64,000 bases of DNA from NCBI GenBank assembly GCA_009760855.2, contig WPIO01000045.1:316001-380000 (forward strand), in the 5' to 3' direction. The notes under the pieces are model-generated. The model worked only from the letters and a program-made list of their open reading frames with translations, ran no database searches and was not told where the DNA came from. The DNA comes from Cristatella mucedo (taxonomy: Eukaryota; Bryozoa; Phylactolaemata; Cristatellidae). The position numbers and the translations under genes were made by a program. Positions 11,164 through 21,301 of this stretch are shown in pieces (position 1 is the stretch's first letter; the number at the start of each line of letters is the position of its first letter).

Positions 11164-11622
11164 ATGGAAATATTTTGTGATAAATGCTTAAGCACGTTTA
11201 GTGAAGTTGAATACCTTGAAACAGGTCATCCATATTGTAAACCAAAAATAAAAAAACCAAAACATGAATATTAAATACGTTGTTGTATCTGTGATAAAGA
11301 TATGAAAGAAACCGAATTTGATTCTAACCTTTTTCGTAACAACCATTGTATAATCTGTTCCTACTGCAGCATAAATTCTAATTATTATAAAAAAGAAAAA
11401 TCAACTAAACTGTATTTACTGGTTAAGAAACACTTACAAAAACAATGTTGTTCTACTTCTTTACATCATTGTTTAGATCATGAAGCCATCTGTTGCATTT
11501 CTAAATTACTTCCAGTTGTTAAAGGTAAACACAAAGCGACAAAGTTAAAAGAGTTAATAGTTTTAATAGTTCATTTATATTTTTCAGGAGGTTACATAAC
11601 TAACCAAGATGTTTACCTTTAG
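11164..11622 (+). pseudogene. Small Cys-rich putative zinc-binding protein, interrupted
   Basis: The plus strand from ATG 11164 encodes CDKC, then a lone Cys, then a TAA at 11272-11274. In the same frame it continues as CCICDKD, CIICSYC and further Cys/His-rich sequence (HHCLDH) to 11622. Paired CxxC motifs before and after the stop, in one frame, suggest a single zinc-binding protein of about 152 residues with one nonsense mutation. No family is recognised. It could be a displaced zinc domain of the integrase or a DNA-binding regulator. It diverges from the integrase by 10 bases and its end overlaps the convergent fibre gene by about 39 bases. Confidence 0.5.
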
Positions 11623-12444
11623 TTTTCCTGTGCTATCAACGAAGTAATACTCTGTCGGTAATCTATAAAAATATACATAGTACTTTAAGTTAACACCGGT
11701 CGAAGAAGTATTTATAGCTCTTACATCACCAGATACTACTGTAGTATCACTATTAGGTTTCAGGAATACGCAGTTAGAAGGTCCTACAACCATAACATTC
11801 AGGATCATTATAGGTGGAGACATTTTATTTGTCCATGAGTAAGGGGTTGATAGATTTAAAATTGAATTTAATGCTTTAGGGTCCATTGAGATTGAGATTA
11901 CTTCCGTTATTTTTTTAAGTGTTTTATCTACATAATTCTTTGTAGCAACGTCAGAGGGATTAACAGGCTCTGCAACATTAGTAATCGAGTTACCACCCAT
12001 ATTGATATTTGTTGTTGAAGGAAATGCTTTCAATAATACATCTCTTTTCATTCCTCCATAAGTAACACAAAAATCATCATTTAAGACTACTGGATTGGTA
12101 TTACCAGAATTCCAATAAGTAGATGTTATGGCTTTACCATTCATATCTAGATCTCCCAACATTGTATCTCCAGTCTTCTTAACATAATTATTTACTTGTG
12201 AAACGTTTACACCGTCAGTGGGGTTAACACTTGCTCCTAGATTTGTAATACGTTTACCACCAAGATTCATTGTTATTCCTGTATTAACGACAAAGTTAGC
12301 GTCAGCATAGGCCTTTGTAACAGCGTCATAGTCGTTAACGGGGTCAGCTAAGTTTATAATTCTATTACCATTTGCATCAAGATCTGAAAGAATGAATCCA
12401 TTATTCTTCGATACATAGTCCTCGCTGTGAAACTTTTTGTTCAT
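11584..12444 (-). CDS. Phage-tail-fibre-like protein 1
   Basis: The 286-residue intact protein contains at least three copies of a motif well known from bacteriophage tail fibres: a MNxxGKRITNLG strand followed by PVNPxDAVTKxYVD. Copies start near residues 18 (DLDANGNRIINLADPV), 59 (MNLGGKRITNLG) and 148 (NINMGGNSITNV). The last ~110 residues lack the repeat and may form a receptor-binding head. By family knowledge such repeats make trimeric beta-structured shafts. Here I infer a vertex fibre of the virion. The start overlaps the end of the nuclease gene by about 44 bases in another frame. Three more fibre-like genes lie at 21814-23540. Confidence 0.75.
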   Translation of the reverse strand: MNKKFHSEDYVSKNNGFILSDLDANGNRIINLADPVNDYDAVTKAYADANFVVNTGITMNLGGKRITNLGASVNPTDGVNVSQVNNYVKKTGDTMLGDLDMNGKAITSTYWNSGNTNPVVLNDDFCVTYGGMKRDVLLKAFPSTTNINMGGNSITNVAEPVNPSDVATKNYVDKTLKKITEVISISMDPKALNSILNLSTPYSWTNKMSPPIMILNVMVVGPSNCVFLKPNSDTTVVSGDVRAINTSSTGVNLKYYVYFYRLPTEYYFVDSTGKLKVNILVSYVTS

Positions 12445-13265
12445 CTATATAATTATTTATTAATATTTTAGATCTATCTAACACTTCTTTGACCACAGGA
12501 ATAATTCTTATAAATCTAAGCGGATCTTCTTCTTCAATTACTTGTATCTCTACTTTTCTAATGTAATATTTGATATCATAACTAAAGTTTTTTTTATTGT
12601 TAAAACGACCATATTTAGAAATTATATCAAATTCGAATTCAAAGTACTTTTCATCTTTAAGTAAAAACATAAAAAGAGGTTCACGTATTGGTATATCAAA
12701 TTTATAAGTTGTTGGAATTCTAACTGTTCCTGCAGCAACATAGTCTTTAGGTATATCATTGCAATTCAAACCTGGAACGAGTATTTCAAATTCACTATAA
12801 AAACATCTGCTAAGCTTTAAGACGTGTAAACCAATTAGGCACTGTGCAATATATTGTTTTGGAATAAAGTCCAACTATATTACGACTCCATAAACATTTT
12901 ATTTCTATTAGAGTATTTTGATCAATAATTCCATCTGGAGAATAGCGGTAAACCCCATCACTAGTAAAACATGTATTTGAATTCTCAATACTTCTATTCA
13001 ACTTCATTTCTAGAAATTTAGCTGCTATTGGCTCGAATACTTTTCCAAACATCATCTGAGGAAATTTCATCGGTTGGGAGTTAGCAATATATTTTTTTAT
13101 TTTTCTATTTGAAATTAGTTCAATGTCACAATCAATTTGAGATCCAAATATCATATCATTTCCTAAAACTGAATACACCTCCGACCCTCCTATATTTAAC
13201 TTCATAGCCTTCTTCCACTCATCAGACCCCTGTATGAAATTTGTTTTTGCATTATATTTAGTTAT
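12401..13265 (-). pseudogene. YqaJ / lambda-exonuclease-like nuclease, frameshifted
   Basis: The first frame (from 13205, with clear family similarity beginning upstream near 13230 at QGSDEWKK) carries the PD-(D/E)xK nuclease core: Glu in FGKVFEPIAAKF, then YSPDGII and LIEIKC. The second frame (12401-12874) continues with the expected helix, FIPKQYIAQCLIGLHV, and a C-terminal half. A frameshift near 12860 separates them. YqaJ-type enzymes are 5'-3' exonucleases used in viral recombination or end processing. No ATG precedes the QGSDEWKK segment in frame, so the start seems lost (possibly ATA near 13262) and it runs into the 3' end of the capsid gene. Confidence 0.7.
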
Positions 13266-13273
13266 TATATTTC

Positions 13274-14876
13274 TTAAATATCTAATGAATTGTAAAGAGA
13301 CCTTCCTCTACTACAAAGAAATGGAGTTCCATTTCCACTAGATGTTAATTCCAATTTGTTCTCACAGATAGTGATATAATGAATCACAACCGTAGGTGCA
13401 GCAGCAGCTGTAATTTCAGGTTGTGCTGGTATATTTCCAGCAGCAGGAACAGCAGCAGTAATACCAGGTATTGTAGAATTAAATTCAATAGTTACATCAA
13501 GTTTTTTTCCTGCTCTAAGAGGTTGATCTTTATATTGTAGATCGATAACATGAATAGGATAAAGAGTTAACCATTCTGGAAAGGTAACACCAACAGGCAC
13601 ATTTAGTTCATTTGATCCGAGGAACTGTTTTCTAAATGTAGTAAAATCAAGATAAGGAGTTGAACATTTTGCGTCTTTTGGATAGCCACTTCTTAGAACC
13701 ACAGGGTATTGTTTTGTGCCATTAGCAACTACTGAGACACCTTTAATATCACAATGATTGAAAGTGCAAGGGTTTCCAGTGTAGCTATTAAATTTATTTT
13801 GGTTTTGAGCTGCAACGATCAATCATCTAACTTTACCAAGTTCATTCTGTGTAGTTATTGTCTTTGTATATTTAAGATTTGAATTGTAGTTTGATATACT
13901 AACTTATTCATATCGTCTAACTCTATAGTTTAGTCTAAGTTTCTTTGACCTTTCACTCGTAATTTCAGCAAGTGATTTTTGAATGCTCATTTTAGGAGTT
14001 AAACGTGGAACAAATAGTCTCATTTTTGACATGTTAATTTTAAATGAATTCCAAGAACCATTTCCAGCAGCGTTAGCTGTTGTTCTAGCTTGAATTACAT
14101 TAACATTATTATCAGCAGCAGCACCACTTACTCCCGTCATAATAGCGTTAAAATCATTTCCATTAACCCTAGTTAGTTCAAGAGTAAATTGAGTATTGTA
14201 AATAATCTTATTCATATCTGCCCAAAATCCAGAGATTCTTGATAACGAAAGTGAAATGCTGAATGTACCCACATTATCAGCAAGGACATTAGATAAACCT
14301 CTTCGATAAACAAATCCGATGTTTGAACTACTAGCTGTGGATGCATTAGGACTTAGATATGGAAATAGTTTAGAATTTGTTGTAGCAGCATTAGCAATGG
14401 TATACATATCATCAAATGAGCTTGCCTCATCCTTCTTCCATCCTGTTGCAGGTCCTTCAGTTCTGTTATACTCATTTGGATAACATAGAAGTCCCATAAT
14501 TGTTGAAACAGTTCCTATATTTTGTGACACACTTTCAACCTCTTCAGCACCAAGTCTAACTCTCATTGAATTAAACATCCAAGCTCCAGCGTTGGTAACT
14601 AATCCTGCCGCAAGGTTACGATTGGGCGTTGTATAAATCATTCGACCCTGGTAATTGAACAAGAAACTGTCCTTATAGAAGGATGTAACCATCTGACAAA
14701 ACATAACATGTTTGTTGTTCTGCTGGAATATTGAATGTTATAATTGTATCAATAGTAGAATCACTTTCACTTCCGTTAGATTGGTAAAACTCTCTGAACT
14801 GATAATCATTGATTTTATAATCACGGAAATCAGTATCTTCAAGTTCAAGTATAGTACTAATATCTGCGCTCGCCAT
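13274..14876 (-). pseudogene. Major capsid protein (double jelly-roll), interrupted
   Basis: Three consecutive open segments (14876-14673, 14704-13904, 13822-13274) together span about 534 codons, the usual size of a Polinton double-jelly-roll capsid protein. The first segment starts MASADISTILELEDTDFRD and reaches FNIPAEQQTC. The middle one contains the long first barrel (LAAGLVTNAGAWMFNSMRVR) and the start of the second. The last ends TVVIHYITICENKLEL, the expected final strand region. Breaks are a frameshift near 14680-14700, an in-frame TAA at 13904-13906 and an in-frame TGA at 13823-13825. The protein would form the hexagonal capsomers. Assignment rests on position, size and strand pattern, supported by the penton and ATPase neighbours. 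Confidence 0.72.
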
Positions 14877-14903
14877 TCTTTTTCTATATAAAAAACTAAA
14901 AAT

Positions 14904-15487
14904 TTATTTACTTTGAATATATAAACCAGCTCCAATCTTTTTCTTTATACTTCCACCATAACCATCGGGTCTTGTTCTCTCTCCAGTAGGTATAATTGAT
15001 TTTATTGCTTTCTCAACTTCTTTATATGTTTTTGGATCATTTTCTTTAAAAGCTTCTGAATCGTCTTCTACTTCTTCTATTTTTACTTGTTTACCTTTTT
15101 TAGTTTTTGGTTTAAGTTTCTCAAGCATTGCACGTTTAATCTCTAGATCCATTTCTTTCATCTTTCTATCGTAATCTTCTTCTTTTTTCGTTTCTCAATT
15201 TCATACTCCTGTTCTTTCTTTCTTCTTTCTTCTTCAAGTTTATCATCCATCTCTCTTCGTTTATTAGCGTATTCTTGATCAATCTTTTCTTTTTTAGTTT
15301 GTAATTCAGTAATTTTCCTTGCTTGATGCATTTCAATTCCTTTATTAGCAATATTCATACTTAGACCAGTTAATCCGGTTAAAACAGGTGTTACTTTCCC
15401 AACACCGTCGAGTACTTTATCTAAAACTCCAGAGCCATGGTACATTCCTCTTATATTTCCATGACCAGTCCTTATATAGCTACCCAT
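14904..15487 (-). pseudogene. Basic coiled-coil virion-type protein, probably one frameshifted gene
   Basis: The first frame (15487-15158) begins MGSYIRTGHGNIRGMYHGSG, then has a hydrophobic Gly/Leu segment and a long Glu/Lys/Arg coiled coil. The second (15161-14904) starts in coiled coil and ends in a basic, Gly-rich tail (GGSIKKKIGAGLY). Coil continuity across an A-rich junction near 15180 suggests one protein of about 194 residues with a 1-base frameshift. Two genes overlapping by ATGA is the alternative. The location between capsid and penton genes suggests a minor core or cement protein. I do not recognise the family. Confidence 0.45.
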
Positions 15488-15498
15488 CTCTCTCTATA

Positions 15499-16360
15499 CT
15501 ACTTTGAAATTTCTATTGTAGCTATAACATCTTTTATTACATTGAGTCTATTTCCATTTTGGTCTGTTAAAGTAATCATAAAACTACTCAAGGATTCTAT
15601 ATCACCCTTTGTCGGTAGATACATTATGTTTGGAATATGTAAATCAACTTTCTCGCCTGGTGAAATATCTTTTTACACCAATAATATATAAAGATCTTGA
15701 TTGCTCTAAAACCCCTTTTCTTCTCTCTATATAATTAAGTTATGGATTAACTAAGTCACAATCAACACTGATCCATTCAATGTCATTGAAATTAGAGGAT
15801 TTCATTTTATTCCATGCTGTGTATGTTCCGGCGAAGTAATGTGACTTTTCATCTTTTTTATCTTCTTCTCTTCCATCACCATAATCGTAATCAGGGGCGT
15901 ATGTTCCCTGTTCCTTTGTATTAAAACCAAGTGTATCTCCAATGTTATGAATAACACCAGATATATCACTTGCTAGTAAAACAACATATCCACCTACTAC
16001 CTTCATAACTATTTTATCACCTTCACCAACACTAAAAATAATTCCAGTACTATCTCTTCGTGAAGGGTTGTAAAGTGATCCAGCACTATCTAATCCTCTA
16101 TTTAATGCTGCTACAAGTCTAGTAGTATCATAATAACCTGGAGGAACAGAAACGGAAAAGCTATTAGCTGATGAAGGGCTAGCTTTAAACCAAAGCATAT
16201 CGTTTTCAAGAGCAACAATTTTTACAATGCTTTTATATGTGTAAGTAAATTCTATTCTTCGTAACCCAACTTTTTCATACCCAGATTTAGGACCAAGCAT
16301 TATTGATGGGTAGTTAGCTTTATAGTCTATATCGGAAGCTGCTGTTAACCTAATCTTCAC
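15499..16360 (-). pseudogene. Penton/minor capsid protein paralogue 1, interrupted
   Basis: The N-terminal 206 codons (16360-15740) contain GLRRIEFTYTYKS, an FSVSVPPGYYDTTRL segment and NIGDTLGFNT. These are the landmarks of the Polinton minor capsid protein, a single jelly-roll forming pentameric vertices. A TAA at 15740-15742 stands where paralogue 2 has a Glu codon (context GACTTAGTTAATCCA), so this is a point nonsense mutation. Similarity resumes after it, with one extra base in an A-run near 15672. It ends with a TDQNGNR segment and a stop at 15499-15501. Confidence 0.7.
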
Positions 16361-16369
16361 TTTCTATAT

Positions 16370-17336
16370 TTATTTTATTTTTTCTATAATTTTTTCTATA
16401 CTATTTTCTATACTTGTTTTACCTTTTCTAATAACTATTGTAGATACAACATCTGTAATTGTATTAATCCTATTTCCATTTTGATCTGTTAATGTAAGTC
16501 TAAAACCACCCAACTTTTCTATATCACCTTTTGTAGGTAAGTACATTACATTTGGAATATGTAAATCAACTTTTTGACGGAGAAATATCATCAGCGTCGA
16601 TGATATATAGAGATCCTGACTGTTCTGAAAAACCTTTTCTTTTCTCTATATAATTAAGTTCTGGATTAACTAAGTCACAGTCAACACTTATCCATTTTAC
16701 ACCAGTATTATCAGGTTGAATCATTTTGTTCCATGCTTTATAAGTTCCAGCAAAATACATAGCTTTTTCTACCGCTTCATATACTGTTCCACCAACCATG
16801 TCGCGGTCAAACGTTCCTTGTTCATTTGAGTTAAAACCAAGGGTGTCTCCAATACTATAAAACTCAGGGTTTTTTTCAATGAAAGAGTTGGCTCCAAGAA
16901 AAACAACACTATCACCAGCTACTTGCATAACTATTTTATCATCTGTATCAACACTAAATCTTATTCCATTTCCAGCTCTTCCATTATATAACGCCGATGA
17001 TGCAGAACCAGGATCCTTCTTCTTAAGTCCTAAAGCCGTGTTTAAAGCAAGAACAATTTTATTAGTGTTATAAGTTCCTGCAGTTTTAGGAGTACCATTA
17101 GTTTCCTTTCCAAAATCAATTTCAATATATTGAGGATTACCAACATCTCCAAGAGAAAACTTAAACCAGAGTCTGTCATTTACACACCTAAAGACATTTT
17201 ATATAGTTCTATTTACATAAGTAAATTCTATCCTCCTTAAGCCAATTTCATTGTACCCAGATTTTTCTCCTACATTGATTGAAGGATATAATGTTTTGTA
17301 ATCTGAAGAAGATGTGCCGGTTAATCTTATTGTCAT
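16370..17336 (-). pseudogene. Penton/minor capsid protein paralogue 2, interrupted
   Basis: This is the nearest relative of paralogue 1. It starts MTIRLTGTSS at 17336 and keeps the GLRRIEFTY and YSIGDTLGFNSNEQGT segments and VDLHIPNVMYLPTKGDIE near the end. An in-frame TAA at 17199-17201 and a frameshift near 16585 break it. The shift lies where paralogue 1 reads SPGEKVD, and two bases appear to be missing here. Ten bases separate it from paralogue 1, consistent with tandem duplication. Confidence 0.7.
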
Positions 17337-17344
17337 TTCCTATA

Positions 17345-18202
17345 TTATATTTCTATAATTTCTATAACAACAGCAATTTGTTCACCAAAATCTAACAACT
17401 TCAAGTTTTGATCAGTAATTTTAATAGTTATATCACTAATAATTTCAGTAGAAACATTGTGGTATTCAGGAGTATTTGGTTCATACACCATTGTATCCCA
17501 TGGGTAAAAGTCAAATCCAAAACTTCTTAAAGATTGAGTTTCGATTCCATTTATACAACTTGTACCTGGAGCAACTAGATTACAATTAACAAGAACAAGT
17601 TTTACATCTGTAATACTTACCTGCTCTTCCGAATAGAACTTTTTGATTGGAGTACAAACAGTGGGTATAATATTTGGATATGTCTCTAAAAACTTGCTAT
17701 CCGTTGTATAAGCAGGTTTAGTAAATCCAAGCACTTTAGAAATAGATGATTTACTTGCAATAAAACTCCACCCAACAGGCATACTAATCCATGAGTGTGC
17801 AGTACCAGTATCAACACCAACTGTAAACTTATCAGTTGTAGATCCTGTTTGAGTAATGAAATTATTAATCCTATCAACAATACCTGTGTTTAAGTCATCA
17901 CTATCAACCGTATAAACTCCTGGTTCTATAGTTACAGTTTGTTCTGAACCACCCGCACTTCTATAAACAAAAGTATTATTAGAATTAGTAATATTTTTTA
18001 TGGAATTGCTTCCAACAAACTTCTTAAAACAAATTTTTAGGTTTTTGTTTCTCAATAAAATAGGAGTATTAATATGTAAACCAAGTGGATTAGAATTTCC
18101 AATAACATTGAACACATAACCTTCCTTACTTGCTTGAATACTTTTTCTAATAACTTCAACATTCTTAAGTATGTCTTTTGTAATACCTAAAAGATCACTC
18201 AT
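17345..18202 (-). CDS. Penton/minor capsid protein paralogue 3 (intact)
   Basis: An uninterrupted 285-residue protein shows the expected order of minor capsid features: an N-terminal region ending LGLHINTPILLRNKNLKICF, then TIEPGVYTVDSDDLNTGI, then VLGFTKPAY, LVLVNCNLVAP and the final ITIKITDQNLKLLDFGEQI. It is the most diverged of the three copies and the only one without breaks. By family knowledge it forms the vertex capsomer to which fibres attach. Three copies in one element, together with four fibre genes, suggest different vertex compositions. That part is inference. Confidence 0.75.
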   Translation of the reverse strand: MSDLLGITKDILKNVEVIRKSIQASKEGYVFNVIGNSNPLGLHINTPILLRNKNLKICFKKFVGSNSIKNITNSNNTFVYRSAGGSEQTVTIEPGVYTVDSDDLNTGIVDRINNFITQTGSTTDKFTVGVDTGTAHSWISMPVGWSFIASKSSISKVLGFTKPAYTTDSKFLETYPNIIPTVCTPIKKFYSEEQVSITDVKLVLVNCNLVAPGTSCINGIETQSLRSFGFDFYPWDTMVYEPNTPEYHNVSTEIISDITIKITDQNLKLLDFGEQIAVVIEIIEI

Positions 18203-18235
18203 TTTCTATAAATTAAATAAAAGATTATTTATTTT

Positions 18236-19224
18236 TTATACGTAAGACTTTGGTGCTTTCCTAGATCTAGCTAAATAATCTACAGCAGCACTTATTGAAT
18301 TTACAACTCCTTTATTTCCAGCTGCAAACTCTCTCAACCATAAATCAATCTTACTAAATACTTCTTTATCACTATTAACAAACACTGGAACGATTTGTAA
18401 TCCTTCTCCTGATTTAGGAATCACTGATTTTATATGGTCAAGAATACATTGTTGTTTTAAACTTCTTTGTTTTTCTTCTGCATTTTCTAATTTTGATATT
18501 ATAAATACTCTCTACAAAATTATCTTCTGTAATTTTCTTTATATCTTCTTTCATTTTGGATGACATTCTTCCTGTTTTAGGTCTAATGCTAATTTCAAAT
18601 AATTTTTTTCTTGTATCCCACGGGTGTTCAATAATTGTAGGTAAAGTATCTTCTATAGCAGTTGTAAATTGAGGTGTGCTAGGTTCCATAACACTTGCAT
18701 CAGGTTCTATACTAGGTTCTATACTAGGTTCTATAACACTTACAGTTGGTAAAGCGGTTTTACTTTTTTTCCTTCCTCTTTTCTTTGGGGTACTTATAGC
18801 AGGTGGTTCTTCAACTTCTTTTACAGATCCTTTATTAATCTTTGGAGTACCAGTAGATGGATTAACATTAAAACCTTCTGCCACTGTTTTTGAGCACCAT
18901 CAAGAATTTCTCTTATTTCTGGATTAGCTGCATGAGTCTTCGCTTGATTTATTCTGTTAATTGCTTTTTTATGTTCACCAGATTTAATATCAGCGATTGT
19001 TTTTTCAAAACTAAAGAAACATCTTGAGGTTCTTTAGGTTTAGGCTGTTTCGCCTTTTCAGTTAGTTTATTAGTCTCCATTTGAATTGCAAGTTTAGGTC
19101 TCATTACTTTAAGTTTGTTAAAATCAGTCTCACCTAAATCATTTTTTGAACGCTCTAAAGCACGTTCATTTAGTTTATGTTCTATCTGATCTCTAGCAAC
19201 AATCTCAGCTTCTATTCTTGCCAT
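18236..19224 (-). pseudogene. Lys-rich protein of unknown function, probably one frameshifted gene
   Basis: Three open segments (19224-18949, 18884-18438, 18424-18236) lie in consecutive frames. Meaningful-looking sequence continues in the shifted frame at each junction (near 19010, 18890 and 18510), and the middle segment has no ATG of its own. Together they would be about 325 residues: an N-terminal helical Arg/Lys/Glu region, a Pro-rich middle with an AT-hook-like KKRGRKKSK, EPSIEPSIEPD repeats, and a C-terminal globular part (FSKIDLWLREFAAGNKGVV). Position between penton and ATPase genes suggests a virion or packaging role. No family is recognised. Confidence 0.45.
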
Positions 19225-19355
19225 TCCTTCACCATTGTTAAGTATGGTTGCAACATATTGTCCAAATTACTATATAAGTTTTCTAAATCAAGAGCTTCTT
19301 GAAAACTATATTCATATTTTCTATTTTTACTTTGAAACAACTTTCCTTTAATCAT
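19212..19355 (-). CDS. Small 47-residue protein
   Basis: A short frame starts MIKGKLFQSKNRKYEYS and ends MVKEWQE. It overlaps the start of the downstream gene by about 13 bases and follows the probable true end of the ATPase (19366) by 10 bases. Tight packing supports it being real. It is acidic-helical with no recognised domain. Confidence 0.35.
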   Translation of the reverse strand: MIKGKLFQSKNRKYEYSFQEALDLENLYSNLDNMLQPYLTMVKEWQE

Positions 19356-19365
19356 TCCTTTCCTA

Positions 19366-20035
19366 TTAACTATTGAAAATAGTTATTAGTTGTTTTCGTT
19401 CTTCATCAACAGACCAAAATCTTCCTTTTTTCAGTCTTAGTTAGATCAATAACACAGTAAGCAAATTCTTCCCTTGTACAAGAATCAACCCAATCTTTAA
19501 ATTGCTTTACATCTATATCACCAACATATGAACGACGTATATATTCTATATCGTTATTGTTTTGTTTGAATATTATTATAAAGTTTACATTGTTTCTTAT
19601 AGTTCTTTTAGGAACATTTGTAAATCCTTGAGAAAGATAAAATATATTCATTTTTTTATGTCTTCCTCTAGTAAAATAATCTGATATAGTACTTTGATCT
19701 TCATTTATAACATCATCTAACACAACAACATTTCTACATTTCTTATATGAATCAACATCTGGCATTTCATCTACTCCATTGACCCAAACGAATGCAGGGT
19801 TTTCTTTCGTCATACTTATAAATCCACGATACATTGGTTGATCTAAACTCGTTGCAATAATAGTACAAGCATCATACTTTAATTTTAATGAAAATATCCA
19901 ATTCATTATTAATTGCGTCTTACCACACCCACTAGGACCTAAAAGTAACGCTCTAATAGGTATTTTAGGTAATGGTTCTTCATGACCTGTAGCAGTATCC
20001 TGTCCAAAGTCATAAGGCTTAACTTTCAAAGACAT
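19366..20035 (-). CDS. A32/FtsK-HerA-type genome-packaging ATPase
   Basis: This ATPase drives viral DNA into the capsid. Walker A is GPSGCGKT at residues 33-40 and Walker B is NVVVLDDV at 102-109. The later YLSQG segment (sensor-like Gln) and an Arg-containing helix follow as in viral packaging ATPases. The open frame ends at 19406. In the frame reached by a 1-base shift in an A6 run near 19418, the sequence continues with a plausible C-terminus (WSVDEERKQL) to a stop at 19366-19368, so the last residues may be frameshifted. The catalytic part is intact. Confidence 0.9.
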
Positions 20036-20063
20036 TCTATATTAAAAATTTTTATATTTGTAT

Positions 20064-20354
20064 ATGGAGATTTATTGTATGAAGTGTAAAAAACCAACTG
20101 ATACAATCCATGAGGAGTATGTTGAGGTGGATAGCACAAAAGGAATGAGAAGAATGATAAAAGGAATTTGTACAATTTGTAGCAAAAAATAAATCAAAGT
20201 TTGTTAAACTAAGAAGTACTCCTGTTCCAGTTGCTGTTCCAGTTGCTGTCGGTGAAGGATCTTTATCACAAGGAAGAAGGATTGGAAGAGGAGCAAGTGA
20301 ACAACAAATAATTAGTGAGATTAAAAGGGCGATAGATAAACTAAAAAAAAAGTA
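20064..20354 (+). pseudogene. DUF5679-like zinc ribbon protein, frameshifted
   Basis: The first 42 codons (20064-20192) encode YCMKCK, then GMRRMIKGICTICSKK. This is the two-CxxC pattern of the small DUF5679 family, common in giant and polinton-like viruses, where Lys/Arg-Phe-Val usually follows the second pair. Here the run of six A bases at 20184-20189 breaks the frame. In the next frame SKFVK follows as expected, then a low-complexity VPVAVPVAV stretch and a Lys-rich end near 20354. Function is unknown. It may be fused to the downstream protease. Confidence 0.55.
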
Positions 20355-20366
20355 AAATCATCAGCT

Positions 20367-20729
20367 TTGACAGATATAGAAATAAATAATTATATAAAAG
20401 AATTAGATATAAAAAACTTTAGAGGTGTCTTTGCAAGAGATGAACTAAAAAAGCCGTTAGAGAATGAATGTCTTATTTGTAACACTGGAAAGTCAGACCT
20501 TGCAATATATCACTGGATCGCATTAAAGAAAGAAGTGTTTTTACTTTGATTCTTTTGGAGCACCACCAATGCCAGAGGTAATAAGTTACTTTGGCGATAT
20601 ACCATCTTTTCAAACATTTCAATTACAAAAGTTCAATCAGAAAGATTGTGGAAAAAGGTGTCTAATCTTCTTATAACTAATGGAATTGACTGATTTTGGA
20701 ACAACGATGGAATTATTGATTTGATTTAA
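20367..20729 (+). pseudogene. Adenovirus-type (C5/Ulp1-like) maturation protease, frameshifted
   Basis: The signature FRGVFARDEL opens the domain. The catalytic His is in YHWIAL. After a frameshift near 20538 come the catalytic Asp in YFDSFGAPP and the catalytic Cys in KDCGKRC. A second shift near 20665 and a TGA near 20690 precede the C-terminal end at 20729. By family knowledge this protease trims capsid precursors during virion assembly. All three catalytic residues can be located, but the gene as read cannot make an active enzyme. No ATG opens the frame, and upstream coding may belong to the same protein. Confidence 0.8.
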
Positions 20730-20753
20730 ACAAATTATTTACCCTTTATAGAA

Positions 20754-21242
20754 ATGGAAATCCAAAATAAAAAATTCGCAGTTCTTGAAAATGCTTCAGT
20801 CATAATTCCAAAAGGAAAGCCAGCTCGACTTCACATTGAAGAGAGGACTTCAAAAGATTCTAAGCAATATTACAACATGTGGTTATACATTACCGAAGAC
20901 ATAATTCCATCTATTAAAGACATTGCAGAAAGGTCTAGTAAGAAACTTGATTTCAAAGGATATGACTTGAGTAAAAGATCTACAATTGGAGTTCGAATTG
21001 ATTTTGGTATCAAGCCAAGTATATTCTTTGATCAAAAAAATAAACAGTTGAAGTTCAGTTCTATTGCTGATGTAGTTAATAAATTTGGAAGTGACTTTTC
21101 TATTACTGGAGTTCTCGATGGAAGTTATGTTACTAAAGACTCTTACAACTCTGAAGAAAGACTTAGTATTAGATTGAAGCTTGATCAAGTTGAAGTCTAT
21201 TACTCAGTAAAACGAAGAGAGTTCAATCCTGCTGATTATTAG
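20754..21242 (+). CDS. Unknown protein, 162 residues, intact
   Basis: It starts MEIQNKKFAVLENASVIIPK, 24 bases after the protease end on the same strand. It contains alternating beta-type segments (GVRIDFGIKPSIFF, RLSIRLKLDQVEVYY) and ends FNPADY. Mixed charge and many beta strands would suit a single-strand DNA-binding or other OB-like protein, but I see no diagnostic motif and make no firm assignment. It is intact amid broken neighbours. Confidence 0.6.
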   Translation: MEIQNKKFAVLENASVIIPKGKPARLHIEERTSKDSKQYYNMWLYITEDIIPSIKDIAERSSKKLDFKGYDLSKRSTIGVRIDFGIKPSIFFDQKNKQLKFSSIADVVNKFGSDFSITGVLDGSYVTKDSYNSEERLSIRLKLDQVEVYYSVKRREFNPADY

Positions 21243-21301
21243 ATTATTAAAAAATAAAAACACAAATTAAAATTAGTTAGGTTAGTTAATTTTTTTTAAT
21301 A

